From: Desulfobacula sp. | Lineage (GTDB): Bacteria > Desulfobacterota > Desulfobacteria > Desulfobacterales > Desulfobacteraceae | Direction of reading: 5' to 3' | DNA: 16,540 nt | NCBI GenBank assembly: GCA_011390085.1 | Contig: JAABTB010000009.1 | Coordinates: 1-16,540 of the forward strand | Part shown: one piece after another, positions 7,537 through 13,773 of the stretch | Layout of the letters: each line of letters begins with the position of its first letter | Position numbering within the stretch: position 1 is the first letter of the stretch | Translations under genes and position numbers: made by a program | Notes under the pieces: model-generated | Told to the model about the DNA's origin: nothing | The model's input: the letters and a program-made list of their open reading frames with translations, nothing else | Database searches by the model: none

Positions 7537-8271
7537 ATGAGAGACAATACTTACCATAATACCTTTATCACCTATGATGATGACGCCACCTGGCTTGTCA
7601 CCTATGCAGACCTCATGACCCTGCTCCTGGTGTTTTTTGTTCTGTTGTACACCCTGACCTCTGTTGAGCGGAATCAATACAGCAAAGTCGTTGATTCAAT
7701 TAAAATCAAGATCGAAAACAGTGAGGAACTCGTCGGTCTCATGGACCTGGTTAACATCCCGGAACTATTGGACACCCGGATCACCCTTGAGGATATTACC
7801 GGTCTTAAATCCCGTGAAAAATCCCTGTTTGAAGACCTGACCCGGTTTGCCCGGTCCAGCAGTGAAAAAGAATATCTTTCCACCCGGATTCTGGACGGCA
7901 GGATCATCGTCACCATTAACGGGAAAGCCCTCTTCGGCTCGGGATCGGCCTCGCTGAACCCTTCGGCTGCAACGGTCATTGATGACCTCGTTGATATTCT
8001 GTATGATTACCCGGATTATACCGTCAATATCAAGGGGCATACAGACGACCATCCGATTTCCACGGAATTTTTTCCTTCCAATTGGGAATTATCGGCCATC
8101 CGGGCCACAACGGTTTTAAGATACCTCATTTCCAGGGGCCTTCTCCCGGATCGGCTCACCGCCACCGGATACGGAGATGCCATGCCCCTTTTACCCAATA
8201 CATCGGAAGAAAACAGGTCCCAAAACAGGAGGGTGGAATTTGTTCTGGAAAAAAAAGAAGCCCGAAACTGA
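7537..8271 (+). CDS. motB: Flagellar motor stator protein MotB (PomB-like)
   Basis: Stator subunit carrying the ion-binding aspartate and anchoring the complex to peptidoglycan. 244 residues: a single membrane helix, WLVTYADLMTLLLVFFVLLY (19-38), with the essential Asp25; a periplasmic linker; and an OmpA-like peptidoglycan-binding domain (about 125-240) with GHTDDHPI, NWELSAIRA and NRRVEFVL. It begins 2 nt after motA with no strong ribosome site, so translation is probably coupled to motA. Its last 32 nt overlap the start of the PilZ gene, and the ribosome site of that gene lies inside motB. Confidence 0.95.
   Translation: MRDNTYHNTFITYDDDATWLVTYADLMTLLLVFFVLLYTLTSVERNQYSKVVDSIKIKIENSEELVGLMDLVNIPELLDTRITLEDITGLKSREKSLFEDLTRFARSSSEKEYLSTRILDGRIIVTINGKALFGSGSASLNPSAATVIDDLVDILYDYPDYTVNIKGHTDDHPISTEFFPSNWELSAIRATTVLRYLISRGLLPDRLTATGYGDAMPLLPNTSEENRSQNRRVEFVLEKKEARN
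8227..8242 (+). promoter_or_regulatory. Shine-Dalgarno and TTG start of the PilZ gene, inside motB
   Basis: AGGAGG at 8227-8232 is a full anti-16S match, followed 7 nt later by TTG at 8240. The only in-frame upstream ATG (8177) would overlap motB by 95 nt, has no comparable ribosome site, and would add a Pro/Cys/Lys-rich leader unlike PilZ proteins. This decides the start of the next gene. Confidence 0.75.
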
Positions 8272-8623
8272 GATCATCCGGTATGACTCCGATGACCTGC
8301 GGCACACCTTCCGGTATCATTTTAAGAAGGGCCGGGGATTTCCCCTCACATTCAAAGGGAAAGAGGTCATTGTCCTGGATATCAGCGCCCAGGGCCTATC
8401 CTTTGAAAACCAGGGATTTCAACCGCGGGATAGAGACGCCGTAAGTTTCGTCCTGGATGTTCCCCATTACAGGGGCAACACTCTGGTTTCCTCCGGATTG
8501 AGTATCCTGACCATTGATAAAGAATCCATCTGCCATTGCGTTTTTGAAGACTGCCCCCCTGAGCAAAATGAACTTCTCCATAAATATGTTCTGGAGATGC
8601 AGAAAAATGATCTTGCACATTGA
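8240..8623 (+). CDS. PilZ-domain protein, c-di-GMP binding type
   Basis: A small cytoplasmic protein of 127 residues from the TTG at 8240. It carries both halves of the c-di-GMP motif: RxxxR at residues 21-25 (RHTFR) and DxSxxG at 47-52 (DISAQG), separated by the normal distance, so binding of c-di-GMP is likely. There is no YcgR-type N-terminal domain; it is a single PilZ domain with a helical, charged tail. It overlaps motB by 32 nt and dinB by 17 nt. Being translated with the stator genes suggests that it senses c-di-GMP and acts on the motor, as YcgR does in enterics and the PilZ protein MotI does in Bacillus. That role is inferred from position only. Confidence 0.85.
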   Translation: MFWKKKKPETEIIRYDSDDLRHTFRYHFKKGRGFPLTFKGKEVIVLDISAQGLSFENQGFQPRDRDAVSFVLDVPHYRGNTLVSSGLSILTIDKESICHCVFEDCPPEQNELLHKYVLEMQKNDLAH

Positions 8624-9824
8624 CATGGACGCCTTTTTTGCCGCTGTTGAACAAAGAGACAATCCCGCCCTTCGGCACAGGCCCGTCATTGTAGCCGGGA
8701 CTTCAAAACGAAGCGTGGTCTCCACCGCAAGCTATGAAGCCCGCAAATTCGGTATCCGGTCCGCCATGCCGGTATACGCGGCGAAACAGAAATGCGCCGA
8801 TCTCATCGTTGTTCCCGGCAATATGAAAAAATACAGAACCGATTCAAAAAAAATCATGGCGATCCTGTCCGGATTTTCACCTTTGGTGGAGCCGGTTTCC
8901 ATTGACGAGGCCTTTGTTGATATTACCGGGTGTGAAAGGCTTTTCGGATCACCCGAAGAGATGGGCCGGGCCATTAAAAAAAAAATTGAGGCCGGGCTTT
9001 CCCTGACCAGCTCCATCGGCATTGCCCCCATGAAATTTTTAGCCAAAATCGCCTCAGACATGAACAAGCCCGATGGATTGACCCTCATCACCACGGCCGA
9101 CGCCCCCCGGGTTCTGGCGGCCCTGCCCATTCAAAAGGTGCCGGGAGTGGGACAGGCGGCCATGAAACAGATGGATATCCTGAAGATCCAATCGCTTGGA
9201 GACATTAAAAAATTTTCTCTTCCGCTTCTGACCCAAAAATTCGGGAAAATGGGGCCCCACCTGTTCGAATTGTCCAACGGCATTGACGCTTCCATGGTGG
9301 AGACCGGCCACACCCGGAAATCCATATCCAGTGAGACCACCCTGTCAAAGGATGTGTCGGATTTTGAGACCCTTAAAGGCATACTCCTGGACAGGGCGCA
9401 TATCGTGGGCAGGGATCTGAGGGCAAAACATCTTGTCTGCGAAACGGTTTTCATCAAATTAAAATTCTCGGATTTTACCCAGGTTACCCGGAGCAAGACC
9501 CTTGATACACCGGTTTCTTCCTCTGCCGCCATCTTCAAGGAGGCCCTTGCCCTGTACCGGAAAATCGAACTGAAAAAGAAAATCAGGCTGGCGGGAGTGG
9601 GGGTAACCTCCCTGAAAGATAAAGACAGGCCCATCCAGATGACCCTGCTGGGAGAAGGGAAAAAAACGGAAACGCAATGGGCCTCCGTTGATAAGGCCGT
9701 TGATTCCATCATGGAGAAATTCGGCGGCAATATTATCAAAAAAGCCTCGTTGAAAAAGCTGTTCGATGAAGGAGAATGCGATGACACAGAAGACCCGGAT
9801 CAAGGAGTTGATACCATCCAATGA
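8607..9824 (+). CDS. dinB: DNA polymerase IV (Y family)
   Basis: Translesion DNA polymerase, error-prone and without proofreading. From the ATG at 8607 it has 405 residues starting MILHIDMDAFFAAVEQRDNP. Visible are the metal-binding Asp6 and the SIDEAF motif with Asp100 and Glu101, steric-gate Phe11, a helix-hairpin-helix thumb segment (LPIQKVPGVG, about 173-182) and a little-finger domain ending near QMTLLGEG. That last motif resembles the beta-clamp-binding QxxLF type. About 60 extra acidic residues follow. GGAG lies about 10 nt before the ATG. Earlier in-frame ATGs (8514) would fall inside the PilZ gene and extend beyond the family start. It overlaps its neighbours at both ends. No LexA-type palindrome was recognised nearby. 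Confidence 0.95.
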   Translation: MILHIDMDAFFAAVEQRDNPALRHRPVIVAGTSKRSVVSTASYEARKFGIRSAMPVYAAKQKCADLIVVPGNMKKYRTDSKKIMAILSGFSPLVEPVSIDEAFVDITGCERLFGSPEEMGRAIKKKIEAGLSLTSSIGIAPMKFLAKIASDMNKPDGLTLITTADAPRVLAALPIQKVPGVGQAAMKQMDILKIQSLGDIKKFSLPLLTQKFGKMGPHLFELSNGIDASMVETGHTRKSISSETTLSKDVSDFETLKGILLDRAHIVGRDLRAKHLVCETVFIKLKFSDFTQVTRSKTLDTPVSSSAAIFKEALALYRKIELKKKIRLAGVGVTSLKDKDRPIQMTLLGEGKKTETQWASVDKAVDSIMEKFGGNIIKKASLKKLFDEGECDDTEDPDQGVDTIQ

Positions 9825-10624
9825 ACACCTTGTTTTTTCTGCTGTCAAAACTCTTCCGGCTGGTCTGTTCACCGGAATCCCTGCTGGTGATACTGATATT
9901 CTCCTGCTTTTTCCTGGTTATTATCAAAGCCCATCAAAAAGCAAGACGATTAAGTATTCTTCTGTCTGTTTTGATCTTCGTGATAACGGTTCTTCCCGTG
10001 GGGGACTGGCTTTTATATCCCCTTGAAAGCCGGTTTCCCCCGGTTTCCCGGTTATCCTCCCCCATTGACGGCATCATCGTCCTGGGCGGATCTGAGAATA
10101 TTACAAAAAGTTTTGCCTGGGGCCAGGTCGAACTGAACCAGCACTCGGAAAGGTTCTTTGCCTTTATAAACCTCATCAAAAATTTTCCCCATGCCCGGCA
10201 TGTTTATTCCGGCGGAACCGGGGACCCCCTGCAGCAGGAATACAAGGGGTCTGAAGTGGCGAAAAAACTGCTCCAGGAACAGGGGCTTGATATTTCAAAC
10301 ATCCTGTTTGAATCCGCGTCCCGCAATACCTATGAAAATGCTGTGTTTACCAAACAGATGGTCCGGCCGGGACCGGATGAGAAATGGGTGCTGATCACCA
10401 GTGCCTCCCATATGCCCCGGGCACTGGGTATTTTCCATAAAATCAACTGGAAGGTGATTCCTTTTCCGGTAAATCACGATACAAACCCTGAATCTCTTTT
10501 CAGGCTCACCTGGAATTTTTCAGGCAATCTGTCAAAACTCGACGAGGCCGCCTATGAATGGGTGGGCCTTTTGGCCTATTATCTGACGGGGAAAACCTCT
10601 CAATTTTTTCCCGGACCCGCCTGA
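9821..10624 (+). CDS. ElyC/SanA/YdcF-family (DUF218) membrane protein
   Basis: 267 residues: two N-terminal membrane helices (about 20-36 and 43-60) followed by a soluble DUF218 domain. Family blocks are DGIIVLGGS, YSGGTGDP, ESASRNTYENA and LITSASHMPRALGIF. Two helices plus DUF218 is the architecture of E. coli ElyC (YcbC, 259 residues), implicated in peptidoglycan and envelope integrity; SanA and YdcF are shorter relatives. The biochemical activity of the family is not settled. The ATG at 9821 overlaps the dinB stop in an ATGA, with AAGGAG 13 nt upstream, so translation is probably coupled. This is the last gene of the motAB transcript. No clear terminator follows. Confidence 0.88.
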   Translation: MNTLFFLLSKLFRLVCSPESLLVILIFSCFFLVIIKAHQKARRLSILLSVLIFVITVLPVGDWLLYPLESRFPPVSRLSSPIDGIIVLGGSENITKSFAWGQVELNQHSERFFAFINLIKNFPHARHVYSGGTGDPLQQEYKGSEVAKKLLQEQGLDISNILFESASRNTYENAVFTKQMVRPGPDEKWVLITSASHMPRALGIFHKINWKVIPFPVNHDTNPESLFRLTWNFSGNLSKLDEAAYEWVGLLAYYLTGKTSQFFPGPA

Positions 10625-10646
10625 ATTAATCCGGCCGGCGCTTTCT

Positions 10647-10664
10647 CCTTGATGTAAATCAAGG
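10647..10664. promoter_or_regulatory. Perfect FNR/CRP-type operator upstream of the hdrCB-like genes
   Basis: CCTTGAT-GTAA-ATCAAGG is a perfect 7-bp inverted repeat around 4 bp and contains the exact FNR consensus TTGAT-N4-ATCAA. Its centre lies about 81 nt before the hdrC ATG. Downstream, GTTAAT at 10683-10688 could be a -10; a start near 10695 puts the operator centre at about -40, the position of class II FNR activation. Sulfate reducers have several CRP/FNR relatives (such as HcpR), so the exact regulator is uncertain. Confidence 0.65.
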
Positions 10665-10682
10665 AAACCAGGGTTTTCATAT

Positions 10683-10688
10683 GTTAAT
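10683..10688 (+). promoter_or_regulatory. Possible -10 element of the hdrCB-like promoter
   Basis: GTTAAT matches TATAAT at 4 of 6. It is chosen because it sits at the correct distance from the FNR-type box for class II activation, where no good -35 is needed. It is one of several AT-rich hexamers here, so the exact assignment is tentative. The hdrC ribosome site is GGAGA at about 10724-10728. Confidence 0.3.
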
Positions 10689-10736
10689 GTCCTGCATAAA
10701 GGCCACGCCTTTTTACAACTCACGGAGAGATCTCAT

Positions 10737-11291
10737 ATGGATGCGATTGTGATGAATGAGGGGTCAAAAAATTTTGCAGGAGAGGTGGAGGCATTGAGCC
10801 ATGCCAATTTACACCGCTGCTGGCATTGCCTTGCCTGCAGCGGGGGATGCCCCTTTGCCCAAGACATGGAATACCTTCCCAATGCCGTCATCCGGATGAT
10901 TCAGTTTGGATTAAAGGAAAAAGTCTTAAAGAGCAACACCATCTGGCTGTGCGTGGGGTGCAATACCTGTTCCATGGAATGCCCCAACAGCGTCGATATG
11001 GCCGCCATCATGGATGCGTTGAGGCAGATGGCCATCCTGGAACACAGTGAGATCGCCGAGCCCGGTATCTTATCCTTTCACCAGGCCGTCATCAATTCCA
11101 TCCGCCGCCATGGGAGAACCCATAAACTTGAGATCATGATGAAATATAAATTTTCCGAAAAGGACCTGTTTTCCGATATGAATCTTGGTTTAAAAATGCT
11201 GGCCAAAAGAAAACTGGATCTTCTTCCCTCCAAAGTGAAAGATAAAAAAAGCATAAAAGCCCTTTTCAAATTTTCAGGAGGCATATCATGA
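10737..11291 (+). CDS. hdrC: HdrC-like protein with two 4Fe-4S clusters
   Basis: A 184-residue iron-sulfur protein resembling subunit C of heterodisulfide reductase, which passes electrons to the HdrB site. Two complete CxxCxxCxxxCP motifs are visible: Cys28, 31, 34 and 38 (CWHCLACSGGCP) and Cys72, 75, 78 and 82 (CVGCNTCSMECP). The C-terminal half is helical and basic, with no membrane helix. The ATG at 10737 has GGAGA about 8 nt upstream; the stop overlaps the start of the HdrB-like gene (ATGA). No HdrA flavoprotein gene is in the window, so the electron donor must be encoded elsewhere. Similar C-B pairs without A occur in sulfate reducers. The true substrate is unknown. Confidence 0.88.
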   Translation: MDAIVMNEGSKNFAGEVEALSHANLHRCWHCLACSGGCPFAQDMEYLPNAVIRMIQFGLKEKVLKSNTIWLCVGCNTCSMECPNSVDMAAIMDALRQMAILEHSEIAEPGILSFHQAVINSIRRHGRTHKLEIMMKYKFSEKDLFSDMNLGLKMLAKRKLDLLPSKVKDKKSIKALFKFSGGIS

Positions 11292-12139
11292 CCCTTGCCG
11301 GATCGAATCTGAGCTATTTCCCCGGATGCTCCCTGGCCACCACGGCCAAGGAAAATAATGCTTCCTTAAACTCCTTTCTGGAACATTTTGATATCCGGGT
11401 TTCTGAAATCAATGACTGGAACTGCTGCGGATCTTCCTCCACCCACAGCATCAATAAAAGCCTGGCCCTGTCCCTGGCAGCCCGAAATCTTTTTCTTGCC
11501 CCGGAAAATACGCCCATGCTCATTGCCTGCCCCGGATGTTATCTTAGGCTGAGCCAGGCAAAGATGGAATTAAATGAGTCAAAAGAAAAGCAAACCGCCT
11601 ATGAAAGTCTTTTTGACAAACCCTTTCAAAAGAATATCCAATTGCTTCATTTTTTTGAATTGCTGGTCAACATGAAGGACCAGGGATTATTAAAGGGGCT
11701 CGACGGCAAGCTCAAGGGATTGAAAATCGCTCCATATTACGGCTGTATGCCGGCAAGACCGCCAAAGATGAACAAAGAAAAAAATCATTACGGTCTCATG
11801 GAAAAAACCATGGCCTCTCTTGGGGGAGAATCGGTTCGGTGGCCGTTTTTATCCACCTGCTGCGGCACCTTTTTATCGGTCAGCCGGCCCGGAATCTCTG
11901 AAAACCTCGTGAACCGGATTATGCAGGGCGCCATTGCATCCGGGGCCGAATGTATTGTCACAGCCTGTGCCATGTGCCATCTGAACCTGGAAATCCGGTG
12001 CCGGCCGGAAAACCGGCTCCCGGTATTCCATTTTTCAGAACTTTTATCCCTGGCACTCCAAAAAAACGGTTCAAAAGAATGGTTCAAAAGGCATTTGATA
12101 AACCCTGAGGCCCTCATGAAAAAAAGAGGGCTGGTCTGA
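11288..12139 (+). CDS. hdrB: HdrB-like protein with two CCG domains
   Basis: A 283-residue protein of the heterodisulfide reductase subunit B family (duplicated CCG domain), where noncubane 4Fe-4S clusters reduce disulfides. Both Cys sets are complete: Cys14, Cys46-47 and Cys81/84 (YFPGC, NCCGSS, CPGC), then Cys153, Cys191-192 and Cys227/230 (YYGCMPARPPK, STCCGT, CAMC). This suggests both clusters can form. The ATG at 11288 overlaps the hdrC stop and has a full AGGAGG about 8 nt upstream inside hdrC. The gene ends 1 nt from the oppositely oriented DUF166 gene. LutA-type lactate oxidation subunits share the CCG domain, but the HdrC partner favours HdrB. Confidence 0.88.
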   Translation: MTLAGSNLSYFPGCSLATTAKENNASLNSFLEHFDIRVSEINDWNCCGSSSTHSINKSLALSLAARNLFLAPENTPMLIACPGCYLRLSQAKMELNESKEKQTAYESLFDKPFQKNIQLLHFFELLVNMKDQGLLKGLDGKLKGLKIAPYYGCMPARPPKMNKEKNHYGLMEKTMASLGGESVRWPFLSTCCGTFLSVSRPGISENLVNRIMQGAIASGAECIVTACAMCHLNLEIRCRPENRLPVFHFSELLSLALQKNGSKEWFKRHLINPEALMKKRGLV

Positions 12140-12140
12140 T

Positions 12141-12770
12141 TTATGTTTTATCCTGCTTTTTTAAAGCCGCTTTCAGCACTGCGGAATGGACATCCGCGGC
12201 CATGTGAACCGGGCTTTTTCCCCAAAGGGGGTCCCAGGCTGCCGGGTCGGCCGAGCATACGAATTGGACCTCGAGGCCGAACCGGGTCAAGGCTTCTTCA
12301 ACAGGCAGGCCCTTCATTTCTTCGGCCGCATGCCAGGTGGCTCCGCAAGGCGCCCCTTTTAAAACCCGGATCTCTTTAATCACACCCTTTTCCAAGGCTA
12401 TTTCAATTTCAGGGGTTCCGAACATTTCTCCATACTCTCCAAGACAGACCTGTCTTGACAGGCTGCATCAGGTGGGCGGGCAGAGGGCCCTGCCCCGGGT
12501 ATGTTTTTTGCCCGAAGCAATGACCGGGATATTCAACCGTTCACAGAGAAGGCTTAAATCTTCCGAAAGGTCCCTGTTTTTGAAAAAATCCATGACAAGG
12601 TCGGCCTCCACGGTTTCCGGCAGATAAGGGGCGGTATCATCCAGAACCGGCGGCAGCGGCATGTCAACATCAACGGTTTCGATGATGAACCGGCCTTTGC
12701 CGAATTCTTTTATGCCTTCTATTTTGGCCCTGGCCGATCCGTTCTGTTGAAAAATAAGAATTTTCTGCAT
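12141..12770 (-). CDS. DUF166-family protein with in-frame UGA: candidate selenoprotein
   Basis: Read through the TGA at 12470-12468, the gene encodes 209 residues with selenocysteine at 101. The part before it (1-100) starts MQKILIFQQNGSARAKI and ends ALCPPT; the part after continues in the same frame, CSLSRQVCLGEYGEMFGTPE, then RVLKGAPCGATWHAAEEMKG and FVCSADP. These are blocks I recognise from the DUF166 family (PF02593), common in methanogens and sulfate reducers, so both halves belong to one protein of normal length. Cys97, Sec101, Cys102, Cys109, Cys142 and Cys172 form a thiol-rich set, consistent with metal binding or redox chemistry. Function is unknown. The ATG at 12770 is 3 nt after the LUD gene stop, so the two are co-expressed. 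The alternative is two separate ORFs or a nonsense-mutated gene; the SECIS-like hairpin argues against that. Confidence 0.8.
12435..12470 (-). ncRNA. SECIS-like hairpin directly after the UGA codon
   Basis: In the mRNA, 16 nt after UGA comes the apical loop AGGUCU (12451-12446), closed by UCAAGAC (12458-12452) pairing with GUCUUGG (12445-12439): six Watson-Crick pairs and one G-U. The E. coli fdhF SECIS, from memory, has the same AGGUCU loop 17 nt after UGA, where its G and U contact SelB. The bulged U of the E. coli stem is not obvious here. A competing hairpin, CCTGTC-AA-GACAGG, overlaps the 5' arm. Confidence 0.75.
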
Positions 12771-12773
12771 GGG

Positions 12774-13427
12774 TTAGAATCCTAAATCTTCATTCACAAG
12801 GATAATTTTAATCCTGTTTTTGGTAAAACTTTTTTCCGTAATGGACCAGTAGTTGCAAATCCGGTCCGGACTTTTGCAGTCATGGCAGACCCCGGTTTCC
12901 CGGCAGGGGGTCTTTTTATCGAGATTCATGCAATTCACCGGCGCGGCATAGGTCTTGATTCTGATCATGGCCTCTTCAATATCCTCGCAGATCTTATTTC
13001 TTCCGATGATTAAAAGCACGTTTTTCGGTCCCCACATGATGGCCGCCACCCTGTTTCCGATCATATCCAGGTTCACCAGTTGACCTGATTCCGTAACGGC
13101 ATTGGTGCCGGTGATGAACAGATCCGTCAAAAGGGATCTGCGCCGCAGGTCCATCATCTCTTCCGGCGAAAGGCTTTTGTCAAAGGTATTGAGAACCTCA
13201 AGATCCGGGCGGTCCTTGAGTTCATGGAACAGCCCAGTGGCCACAAAGGACATGGACCCGCCCCAGGAAACGGTTTTAATGCCGAGCTTCGGAATGATTT
13301 CATTTAAGGCCAGTTCTTTTGCCTCTTTTGCAGTTCCGGCAATGAACACTTCAAAATTATTATTTTCAAGACTGTCTTTTACGGCAGCCAGTTTCAGATT
13401 CCAGAAATTATCAACAGGATTTTTCAT
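12774..13427 (-). CDS. LUD-domain (LutC/YkgG-like) protein with C-terminal Cys cluster
   Basis: 217 residues of the LUD domain family (PF02589), best known from the LutB/LutC lactate-utilisation proteins. Typical blocks are VSWGGSMSF (about 53-61), TDLFITGTNAVTESGQLVNLD (101-121) and GPKNVLLIIGRNKI. The C-terminus carries Cys166, 175, 181, 184 and 191 (CHDCKSPDRIC), a feature of the stand-alone anaerobe branch that could bind a metal or iron-sulfur cluster. The ATG at 13427 follows AAGGAAAGGG, a good ribosome site. The selenoprotein-like DUF166 gene starts 3 nt after its stop, so the pair forms a small operon. Lactate oxidation itself is not proven, because LutA and LutB are not adjacent. Confidence 0.85.
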   Translation of the reverse strand: MKNPVDNFWNLKLAAVKDSLENNNFEVFIAGTAKEAKELALNEIIPKLGIKTVSWGGSMSFVATGLFHELKDRPDLEVLNTFDKSLSPEEMMDLRRRSLLTDLFITGTNAVTESGQLVNLDMIGNRVAAIMWGPKNVLLIIGRNKICEDIEEAMIRIKTYAAPVNCMNLDKKTPCRETGVCHDCKSPDRICNYWSITEKSFTKNRIKIILVNEDLGF

Positions 13428-13479
13428 TTTCCCTTTCCTTTCATGCCTGATTAATTTTCAATACCCGCAATCCGGGACT

Positions 13480-13509
13480 ACTATACCTGCAAACCTCTTT
13501 CCCATGCAA
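13480..13509 (-). promoter_or_regulatory. Sigma70-like promoter of the LUD-DUF166 operon
   Basis: On the minus strand TTGCAT (13509-13504) is followed after 18 nt by TATAGT (13485-13480), a 5 of 6 match to TATAAT. RNA would start near 13473, about 46 nt before the ATG. Visual match only. Confidence 0.5.
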
Positions 13510-13544
13510 TGATAAAAAAAAGCATTTTTCTATTGACTTCCAGT

Positions 13545-13573
13545 TTGGTTCTTACTAATGCATAAATTATAAA
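13545..13573 (+). promoter_or_regulatory. Sigma70-like promoter candidate for acs
   Basis: TTGGTT (13545-13550), a 17-nt spacer, then TATAAA (13568-13573), a 5 of 6 match. Transcription from here would give a leader of about 190 nt that includes both inverted repeats. A nearby TTGACT at 13533 lacks a good partner. Confidence 0.4.
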
Positions 13574-13673
13574 TCGAATTCATTAATTGACTACGGTTTT
13601 TACTCTTCTTCTGGTACGTTTCCTCCATCTGACCGGGTGATTCAAACGCATGGGTTTGTTCTGGTAAAACAAG

Positions 13674-13705
13674 GTCCTATTGGAGTTCAAAGATTCCAAT
13701 AGGAC
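13674..13705 (+). repeat. 11-bp perfect inverted repeat in the acs leader
   Basis: GTCCTATTGGA (13674-13684) and TCCAATAGGAC (13695-13705) are exact reverse complements around a 10-nt loop; G-U and A-U pairs could extend the stem to 13. No T-run follows, so it is not a classical terminator. It could be a regulator-binding site on DNA or a leader RNA hairpin, about 70 nt before the acs ATG. Confidence 0.7.
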
Positions 13706-13723
13706 TTAAGACAATAAGACTTT

Positions 13724-13741
13724 TGAATTTGTTAAAATTCA
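13724..13741. promoter_or_regulatory. 18-bp inverted repeat TGAATTT-N4-AAATTCA before acs
   Basis: A perfect 7-bp inverted repeat around GTTA, 33 nt before the acs start. The geometry (half-sites around 4 bp) is like CRP/FNR-family sites, but the bases do not match FNR. Being AT-rich, it could arise by chance. Confidence 0.4.
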
Positions 13742-13773
13742 TTAACCCCTTACAGTGTCAAAGGAGATGAACC

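Larger units (their letters stand above)
13428..13773. other. Divergent regulatory region between the LUD gene and acs
   Basis: 346 bp without a plausible gene, distinctly AT-rich. It holds a minus-strand promoter candidate for the LUD operon, a plus-strand candidate for acs about 200 nt before its ATG, and two inverted repeats near acs. An 8-bp direct repeat TTCTGGTA occurs at 13609 and 13659, exactly 50 bp apart; its meaning is unclear. The acs ribosome site is AAGGAG at 13761-13766, 7 nt before the ATG. Confidence 0.7.

Noticed and set aside
9131..9787. Long minus-strand ORF opposite dinB (218 codons)
   Set aside because: Shadow of dinB, Ser/Phe-rich composition typical of antisense frames, no ribosome site.
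12141..12770. Two independent small genes (DUF166 C-terminal and N-terminal parts) or a pseudogene
   Set aside because: Both parts are in one frame, no ribosome site precedes the inner ATG at 12425 beyond a weak GGAG, and a SECIS-like hairpin follows the TGA; not fully excluded without homologue comparison.
13674..13705. Rho-independent terminator upstream of acs
   Set aside because: The stem is not GC-rich and no run of T follows; kept as an inverted repeat only.
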